Assembly: GCF_051020955.1 (NCBI RefSeq)
Contig: NC_135030.1
Coordinates: 184,001-248,000, forward strand
DNA: 64,000 nucleotides
Source: Megalopta genalis
Taxonomy: Eukaryota; Arthropoda; Insecta; Hymenoptera; Halictidae
Direction of reading: 5' to 3'
This document shows positions 56,825-64,000 of this stretch, in pieces. The translations under genes and the position numbers were made by a program. Position 1 is the first letter of the stretch. Each line of letters starts with the position of its first letter. Below the pieces are notes generated by a model, which was not told where the DNA came from, made no database searches, and worked only from the letters and a program-made list of their open reading frames with translations.

Positions 56825-58098
56825 TAATGAATGATTCAATTCAATTCAACGAGTTCGGAGTATACGATCACAGTAAATTAATGAAAGAAAACACAAAGGT
56901 CTCTCTCTTTGCGCGAACGAAAATTTACCTCTTCGAGTAGAGTAATCCAATAGAAGCAGTCGCGAAACAAAATTTCGTTTCCTCTGCGGCACACAAAATT
57001 ACATTAAAAACCACAGATTAATCCCTGAAACAATATTCTCCGGGAACTGCGAGCCAGCCCGAATTCACTGTAAATGAACAAGCTTCGTAACGCACCCCCG
57101 GGGCCTGTCTCTATTTGTTCATTTCCGTCGCCGATTTTAACGACGATCAATTTTCTCCTAATCGACGTTCCGTTACACGCGACACAATTTCCACGGCGTC
57201 CGCGGAAAAACAATATTAACGTCGCCGTAATGCTCTTCGTTCCGAACAAGCCCCTAACATCCCGAAACGATCTCGGAACCGTTCATTTAAAGAGACCGTA
57301 CCGTTTAAATACACCTCGCCCGCGCTCCCATGGAATGGCGCTACAAATTCGAGTGGATATATATTTCCCGTAGAAGTCGGTCCTTCTTTACCGGTTTTCT
57401 TTACGACCGCCATTAAACCCTGAAATAAGTAGCGATTAATACCGTGACGGAACAGAATCCTGTAGCCAGCGCGTGGATGGAAGGCGACGGAACTGCGGGG
57501 CGAAAGGGGTGGAAGGGGCTGGCAGGGGAGAGATGGGTGGACGGGCAACGGGAAGAAGTTCGTTCGGCAAAGTTTTCGCCGGTATCACATGCGTTTCGCA
57601 GGACAAAGTTTCCCTTCGAAGGTTGGCTCGTGCACGTTCGACAAATCTAGTGTTCCGACGTATTAAAGACGAACTCGAGTTTCCGCGATTCCCGCTCGCA
57701 AATTACCGGAATTCCCTGGGTTAACTCGCATATTTCACGTTTCATGTGTCCCGAACAAAGGAAATCGCGAATGGAAGGAGTCTCGGTTTGTCCATATTCG
57801 TCCCGTCGCTTCGAACGGGACACGTTTAGGCTGCATCGCGTGGCGTCATTATCAGCGTTGGTGAATCGACGTGTTGCGACCTATTCGTAAATAATGTACG
57901 CGCGGCTATCGTTTTGTAAAATTTCCCGGGGTTGTAAGATTCGAATTGAAAGTGTTGCGGACGCGTTCGATTTTCTGCTGAGATGATGGGACTTTTGGCG
58001 AAGGAATGGATTATATCTTGTGTAGCTGCACTAATCGTCTAACTTGGTTGGTAACTCTTGTTGGTATACAATATATATATGAATTCCCACGACAAAGT
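56825..58098. other. GC-rich island, no gene recognised
   Basis: CpG-rich from about 56980 to 57800. A G-rich tract (GGGGTGGAAGGGGCTGGCAG...) lies at 57500-57545. Opposed frames (57074-57373 plus, 57216-57548 minus) have no known domain. Confidence 0.45.
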
Positions 58099-58889
58099 AC
58101 AGTAACTTCTCCCGGAAATGCCAAATTTCGAGTTGCTGTGAATTGCCTATGTTAATCCTACGCCTATGTTAATTTGTAATGTGTGCTCCGAATTGCCTTG
58201 GAATAGTGGCATATGGCCTTCGAATTACCTTTGAATAATGGTATGTGGCCTTCGAATTGCCTTTGAATCGTGGCATGTGGCCTCCGAATTGCCTTCGAAT
58301 AATGATACGTGGCCTCCGAATTGCCTTCGAATCGTGGCATGTGGTCTCCGAATTGCCTTCGAATCGAGGCATGTGGCTTCCGAATTGCCTTCGAATCGTA
58401 GTATGTGTGCTCCAAATTGCCTTGGAATAATGGCATGTGGCCTTCGAATTACCTTCGAATAATGATATGTGGCCTCCAAATTGCCTTGGAATAGTGGCAT
58501 GTGGCTTTCGAATTACCTTCGAATAATGGTATGTAGCCTCCGAATTGCCTTTGGATCGCGGCATGTGGCCTCCGAATTGCCTTTGAATCGTATCACGTGG
58601 CCTCCGAAATGCCTTCGAATCGTATCACGTGGCCTCCGAATTGTTTTCGAATAGTGGCATGTGGCCTCTGAGTTGCCTTCGAATTGTGGCAAAAAATTGG
58701 AAATAAAAAAATTAAGTCACCGTTTTTTTCTAGCATTACTATGTATTTGTATTAATGTACATCGACATGCTAGCCGCTGCCCTTTTTCACCGACTGTCCC
58801 GGGTTTCTATAAAAACGAACCGCGAGACTCGAAGAATCGCGACTTAGTATTCTCAGATCTGCCGGTACATTTCTTGGAGGAATTGCTGT
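58099..58889. mobile_element. Array-bearing DNA element, copy 3
   Basis: The left end is ACAGTAACTTCTCCCGGAAA and the right end, reversed, ACAGCAATTCCTCCAAGAAA. Between them are a shortened left body, a 32-bp array from about 58183 to 58690 (16 units), and the right body with AATTAAGTCACCGTTTTTTT and CATAGTAATGC-like sequence. The complete pair of ends supports the boundaries given for copy 1. Confidence 0.78.
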
Positions 58890-59604
58890 ATTTCCGCTCG
58901 CACCGCGGAATAAACGAATAAACAAGAACACACATTCTAAGGCTAACTATTAATTTATTTCGTATTTACATCTGAATTGCCCTGAATTTCTTTCCACTCA
59001 AAACTAGACGTAGATGTGAACACTCGAACGTTTTGAGGTTTTTGATCACGGCGCGCGGTAGCTTCGAGTCCCGTCACAAATTTAGTTTGACCCTTCGGGA
59101 GTCGCTGAAGAGCCCCCGTGTTTGGATCCGCGCGACGGAATAGTCGGCGTCGGCGTCGGCGTCGGCATCGGTGGGAGGAATAGAAAGATGCGCGGAGTAG
59201 ACCTGCGAATCGTGTCCTCGAAGGTGTCGACCGAGACGGCGGAGTTTCGCAAGGGAAGGGAAAAGGAGTTTATCCAGTGACACAAGGTGACAAATCCTCT
59301 TAACCGCTTTACAAGCCTCGCATTGTCGCGACTCCCATGCATATATGCAAACGTGCCCGCATAAAGATGTCACGCCTCGTCTCTGTGGTTCGTCTTTCGT
59401 TCCATCTTCCACAATCATCCTCTATCGCCTTCTTCCTCGGTTACACTTTTTCTCTATCAGTGTCCTACCCTGCAATGGAATTTACATGTTCTCGGGTGCT
59501 TCATTTTCTTCGGAACATTCGTGTCTGATGTAAGCTGCCAGTACGTTGTACATTAACTGACCTCTGGGGATTTATTTTAAGCTGCGGATCGAACCATTCT
59601 CTTT
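58890..59604. other. No gene recognised
   Basis: A moderately GC-rich stretch at 59040-59400 contains a (GTCGGC)n run at 59139-59168. The Asp/Ala frame on the minus strand there reflects the repeat. Confidence 0.45.
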
Positions 59605-59703
59605 GAAATTCTAAAAGAATTTTATTACAATATATTTCTTTTTCAATAACAGTAATATTTATTTACTTCCTTCGATATTGTAATAAAATTCTTTTAGAAT
59701 TTC
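59605..59703. repeat. Inverted repeat next to MITE copy C
   Basis: GAAATTCTAAAAGAATTTTA onward to ACAATAT returns inverted at 59677-59703. The spacer TTTTTCAATAACAGTAATAT... is repeated in direct orientation at about 59718-59755. Confidence 0.8.
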
Positions 59704-59759
59704 ACCCTGTATATATTTTTTTTCAATAACAGTAATATTTATTTATTTCCTTCAATATA

Positions 59760-60121
59760 CAGGATGTCCCAAAATATCACAATTTGAAAGTGGCGGGTTC
59801 CTCAGGTGATTTGAAGCAACTTTTTCCTTTACAAAAATTTTCCCCGAGGCACCGTTAACGAGTTATTAACGAAAAACAGTGACCAATGAGAGGCGAGCTC
59901 GGCTGGCGCGAGGCGACCGAGCCAATGAGCGGAACTGGGCTTCGCGCGCTGGTTGGCTGGGCCGCCTCGCGTCAGCCGTACTCGATTCTTATTGGTCACT
60001 GTTTTTCGTTAATAACTCGTTAACGGTGGCTCGGAGAACATTTTTGCAAAGGAAGAAGTTGCTTCAAATGATCCGAGGAACCCGCCATTTCCGGATTGCG
60101 AGACATTTTTGGGACACTCTG
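59760..60121. mobile_element. GGGTGTCCC-ended palindromic MITE, copy C
   Basis: Ends are CAGGATGTCCCAAAATATCA and, reversed at the right, CAGAGTGTCCCAAAAATGTC. The core is nearly identical to copy A (GACCAATGAG, AGCCAATGAG, inverted CCAAT), even though CpG-rich sequence usually decays fast, which suggests recent spread. Confidence 0.85.
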
Positions 60122-60305
60122 TATATATAATAATAATAATCGTATCTCCTCTTATATATATATTCGAGCCTTACAGCTCGTTTTTATAGTCGTTAACAAT
60201 CGATAACTATAAAAACGAGACACGAAGTTCGAATAATCGTATCTCCTCTTCCCAATTCCATTTTTGTACACAATCTGAGCGCGAATTAGAGAAATTATTG
60301 TATCG
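60122..60305. mobile_element. Short palindromic MITE, left part damaged
   Basis: AATCGTATCTCCTCT, a TA run, then TTCGAGCCTTACAGCTCGTT, a centre, and GTTCGAATAATCGTATCTCC to TTAGAGAAATTATTGTA. The left terminal segment is inverted or lost next to MITE copy C. Confidence 0.65.
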
Positions 60306-61204
60306 CGTTTACGACACGCCGTAGCTATTAAGAAAGATAAAAACGGAAAGTTTGATATCGAATGGTAGCCAAATGTGAAATTTGTCCTAATCTGAAAAGT
60401 AGCCTTTTCGTCACGATCGTGCCATAAACTCTGTCGTAAGTACGATAGTATGATTATTGAATTTCGATCGAACACGCCGCACAAGATAGGATATCACGAG
60501 CTGATTATCTTGGCGTCTGTATAATTCAACGGTGGAAAGCAGTTACGGCTCATTGTAAGCCGTTTGCCTCGTTTTCCAACACGAACAACTGCTTATCTTA
60601 AGAATTTTATGGGGCTGTTAATGTCCCTTTTAAGGCCGCGTAATCGGGGATGGTCGTTGCGAAATTGGTTACCGTAACTGGGTTACTCGATGCTCGGTTA
60701 ATGAGATTGCTGGGGCTGCGTACTCGATCTATGATCGAAAGGCTGCGTGTCGTTCTTCAGAAAGTCGTAAATTGATAAATAGGAAGCGCGCATAGTGCAC
60801 CGCGTAACTGTTACAAAGTGTTTCCAGGCACAACGTGACGAGAAAATGTTTCAAAGGAAAGCTAATCAATTTATAGCAGGCTATCGATAAAAAAGAAATT
60901 GTTTCAAATATTTTTTCTATTATGAAACAAGATTGCCTTCACTTTTTAGAAACACTCACTCACCGCCTTCACTTTTTCACAGGGATTACGTTGACCATAT
61001 ATATATTTTGATTTGAATTTAAATATAAAAATTAAAAAATTATTAATTATATATATAAATTCAATATAAAATTAAATATAAAAATTTAAATATTATTATA
61101 AATATTTTGAACGGAATTCACCAAATATAAACATTATCAATTTATTTTAAATTGAAATATACGATTTTATTTTTTGTTCTAAATATTTGTGATACTCTCT
61201 GTAT
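60306..61204. other. No gene seen
   Basis: Mixed composition, AT-rich at 61000-61140. No supported feature. Confidence 0.45.
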
Positions 61205-61509
61205 AGGGTGTCCCTAAAATACAACTGACCGGGTAGTGATTCTACATACAAAAATAAGTCGGAAAAAGAGTAACATTTTCTCATTTAAGACTCCGTTGAC
61301 GAGAAAAATTAGGTTAAAGAAATAGTACATAGTATTGAATAAGAATCACGTGGCGCGTCTGGCCATGACATACCAATTCTACTTCTCGCTATACTACTGC
61401 CCTTTCTCGAAAACAAAGCCTAGAATGCAAAAATATTACTTTTTTCTTCTTGACTTATTTTTTGTATCTAGAAACACTGCCGGTTTACCGCGATTTTCGG
61501 GACACCCTG
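61205..61509. mobile_element. Element with AGGGTGTCCC ends, different interior
   Basis: Ends AGGGTGTCCCTAAAATAC and, reversed, CAGGGTGTCCCGAAAATCGC. The interior is not palindromic over its length and is unrelated to copies A to C, so it is a different family with similar tips. The open frame at 61335-61517 has no known domain. Confidence 0.6.
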
Positions 61510-61511
61510 TG

Positions 61512-62115
61512 CAGTAGTTTTCGGAAAAATCGTAGACTCTTCGTTCTCCTGCACCGCATTCTACGACCGCAGACTTTGTTCGTGACAGCTTCTGGGATTT
61601 CTAATTGATCTCGAGCGATTTTTATGAGCTTTAATGAAACGGCACCATGATCGCAAATTTATTGGTTGGTTACCCTCCTCGGATGTTTATGTGTGTCGAT
61701 CGTTACGACCCTCAATTCGGTAGCTTCGATAGTTCAAGTGTTGAGATTTACGGTTACTGGTTTCAGCGATGTGAAGTTTAATGCCACCGCTAGTAGATGT
61801 CTATTGGTATTGATTTGCCTGGAATTCGAAGTCTTGAATACCAGTCCTGACTAAAAATTTATTGGTATTGGTACCTGTGGTTACTTACGCCCAGAAGTTA
61901 GTTAGGTCTTGCGACCAACAACTTATTGCCAGCAGTATCTGAAACGCTTAGACCGGTTCAGAGCGTCGATAACTCCAACCAGTTTACCAGTAGTACACGT
62001 TTATTGCACTTGTTTCCTTCTACTTTAACGTGACGAGTACAATACCTCTTCTGTAATGTACAATTGTTTTCTTTTACTTCTCCCTATTTGTTGGATCAAG
62101 CGTAGAGAGTAACAC
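61512..62115. other. No gene recognised
   Basis: Neutral composition. A 62-residue frame at 61666-61854 shows no domain. Confidence 0.4.
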
Positions 62116-62311
62116 ACCACGTGTTCATTTGAAAGCTTTAAATTTAAATGACTCGAAAACGACACACTTTCGGAAAGAAATGTTGAATACAAAAGTTACT
62201 CGATTTCAAGACGGGAATACAACTATTTTGTTTATCTTTTTTTTGCTGATCACTTTGAAAGTTATGTGAGAGAGCAATTTTCATCCATTATATATATATA
62301 TATATTCTTCC

Positions 62312-62367
<56 letters not shown>

Positions 62368-62559
62368 CTTCCATTATATATATATAATGGAAGAAAATTG
62401 CTCTCTCACATAACTTTCAAAGTGATCAGCAAAAAAAAGATAAACAAAATAGTTGTATTCCCGTCTTGAAATCGAGTAACTTTTCTATTTAACATTTTTT
62501 TCCGAAAGTGTGTCGTTTTCGAGTCATTTAAATTTAAAGCTTTCAAATGAACACGTGGT
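62116..62559. mobile_element. Giant palindrome with (TA)n core
   Basis: ACCACGTGTTCATTTGAAAG onward, through AAACGACACACTTTCGGAAA and GAAAGTTATGTGAGAGAGCA, returns inverted to 62559 with only a few differences. The arms are about 165 bp, and (TA)n tracts separate them. It has the form of a foldback transposon, and its high arm identity indicates youth or gene conversion. Confidence 0.85.
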
Positions 62560-63647
62560 ATATATATATATATAAGCGGAAAGCCATATTTTTATTCTAC
62601 ATATTATATATATGTATATTTATTCTACATACTCTTTTATTCTACGCTACAAAGGATAAACATTTGTATGAAACGTTTTTTAAATTAGGTTTTATCTTAC
62701 ATAAATATTTAATAAAATGAAAAATTTGTTTACTCATGAGACTTCTTTATCTTCCTCATCTTTTTTATCATTTCACCTTGGCAACGGTGTCAGTTTATTG
62801 CTTCGAATCTTTGTTCGTGTTCTGGACATTTAATCAACAAAATAAATAATAATAAATAAATAAATAATAATAAATAATAATTGAATCAAGGAAACAACGA
62901 CAATGAAAATAATAATTTTATGTTCCAGTCATTCTGAGGTGATAATTAACAGAATTAACAGTTAATAATTAACAGAAATGAGAGAAAAGATCTTTCTAAT
63001 TTTATGGTTACTTGCGAAATGGAATCTTTTTTTTATCACTTTTTGGTATTCGTTGCCCCGTAGTGTGGCGGATGCAATACGAAAAAGCCTGTTAGTTTAA
63101 TTGAAATAAAAATTGACACAGATGGCTTTTTTAATGAAAATGAATGGGACTACTATCTGCTGGAACTGGCCATACACAGTAAACTATAAAAAAAAAGAAC
63201 CACTTCGATTGAAAAATGTAATTTTGTCAATTTAAAATCGTTTACCTTCCCTATAAAAGTCTATAACAAATATTGAAAATCCCAGACAAATACTAGACTG
63301 TTATATCGAGAAAAAAAATGAACTACACGTCAGCTGAATCGGTTTAATCGTAGCCGAGATATTGGGATTTTATAAAAGCACTATTGCGAGGAAAATGCGT
63401 TTCACATTTTTAACGAAGTTCCTAATTGATGGGTGTCTATACTTACATGTATGTGGGTAGTGTATATGAAATCTCTTAATAACATCTATGTTAAACATAT
63501 TTTTACATTAACTGACATGCTACTTGTGTATCTCTTCGATTTTATGCGAAAATCATAAATTCTTATGAAAATTCCATCAATTTGTACATTCTGTACTTTC
63601 TCCGCTTACGTTCATCGGTAAAAGAAGCACGTAGGAATTAAGAATAC
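62560..63647. other. No gene seen
   Basis: AT-rich, with (TA)n at 62560-62620 and an (AATAA)n run at 62835-62882. No open frame of note. Confidence 0.45.
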
Positions 63648-63835
63648 AGTGAATTCTCCTTAATTAATACTCAGATTATACACAAAAATGGATGATTTAG
63701 GATAAGATTATTCCAGCTTCGAGGCCCGTTTTTATAGTTGTTGACAATCGGTAGCTATAAAAATCGTTTCTTCTCTTTCCAAATTGTTCATTTCTGTGCA
63801 CAATCCGAGCGTCGATTAGGGAGAATTTACCGAAT
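63648..63835. mobile_element. Short palindromic MITE (diverged)
   Basis: ACAGTGAATTCTCCTTAATT at the left and, reversed, GGTAAATTCTCCCTAATC at the right. The middle has GGCCCGTTTTTATAGTTGTT and the usual hairpin, with more mismatches than other copies. Confidence 0.65.
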
Positions 63836-63859
63836 TAGTTGTTCTCTTCATTTTTAGTA

Positions 63860-64000
63860 GAAATCGAAGGTCACAAAACAGCCGCCGATTTGCAAGACTT
63901 GGTAAAAGTGGTATAAAAACGAGCAGCAAGGCTCGAATAATCGAATCTTCTCTTCCCAAATTGTCCATTGTTGTTCACAAACTGAGGGACAATTTGAGAG
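63860..64000. mobile_element. Short palindromic MITE, partial at window edge
   Basis: GGCTCGAATAATCGAATCTT and CTCTTCCCAAATTGTCCATT match the right half of the same family. It is cut by the window end. Confidence 0.55.

Noticed and set aside
1..64000. tRNA, rRNA and spliceosomal RNA genes
   Set aside because: I looked for typical tRNA arm motifs and conserved RNA blocks on both strands and found none. GGTTCGA-like matches belong to repeats.

Overview
This window is repeat-rich, intron- or intergenic-type DNA from an insect nuclear genome. The mariner relics, the abundance of short palindromic transposons, and the alternation of AT-rich sequence with CpG- and GC-rich islands would suit a hymenopteran such as a bee, ant or wasp. 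That taxonomic guess is inference. There are no bacterial-style operons, no rRNA, tRNA or CRISPR, and no long open reading frame that looks like a real gene.

Protein-coding content. The only host coding sequence I can support is two exons of one minus-strand gene, 51740-52076 and 49192-49427. They are joined by a phase-2 intron of about 2.3 kb and together encode a Ser/Thr-rich stretch followed by one immunoglobulin (V/I-set-like) domain. The other exons must lie outside the window or escaped recognition. Transposase remnants are present: two copies of a mariner (D,D34D) C-terminal half (5782-6156 and 50123-50497, the second inside the Ig-gene intron), a second mariner family at 13723-13986 on the minus strand, and a decayed Tc1/mariner-like C-terminus at 36713-36868 on the minus strand.

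Mobile-element layout. (i) At least twelve TTAA-flanked, non-autonomous, piggyBac-type elements, labelled PB-A to PB-L, plus an unpaired end, PB-M. They lie at 1.6-2.2, 7.5-8.1 (two nested), 16.98, 17.2, 24.9, 33.75-34.9 (two nested), 37.9-38.5, 43.75-44.2, 44.7-45.1, 45.4-45.6 and 46.0-46.3 kb. (ii) Long-palindrome elements with GGGTGTCCC-like ends at 21.7, 34.5 and 59.8 kb, with relics or relatives at 4.9, 29.4, 47.6 and 61.2 kb. (iii) A family with ACAGTAATTTCTCCC-like ends carrying 32-bp tandem arrays at 9.5-10.9, 39.9-40.7 and 58.1-58.9 kb, and short palindromic elements with the same type of end at 19.4, 29.6, 55.0, 60.2 and 63.7 kb. (iv) Other large inverted repeats at 2.9, 18.8, 24.1, 24.6, 35.3, 52.4, 53.5 and 62.1 kb. 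(v) Microsatellites and minisatellites, mostly A/T-rich.

Main observation. The piggyBac-type elements have different end sequences but share one geometry. A family-specific palindrome is centred 23-24.5 bp inside one TTAA-bounded tip. In several families it is repeated inward at a period of 44 bp, although the repeated sequences are unrelated. The copy at 7647-7929 closely resembles the asymmetric ends of classical piggyBac, with palindrome centres at 24 and 52 bp. This suggests the palindromes are transposase-binding sites that differ between families while their spacing stays fixed. One insertion, 45440-45647, can be compared with its empty site in a neighbouring duplicate.

GC-rich islands (about 1.06-1.64, 3.75-4.06, 8.1-9.25, 17.8-18.6, 20.3-21.7, 23.1-23.75, 33.2-33.55, 38.5-39.4, 42.5-44.75, 46.6-47.4, 54.1-54.7 and 56.9-57.8 kb) contain overlapping open frames on both strands. 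I read these as noncoding. All coordinates and spacings were read by eye.
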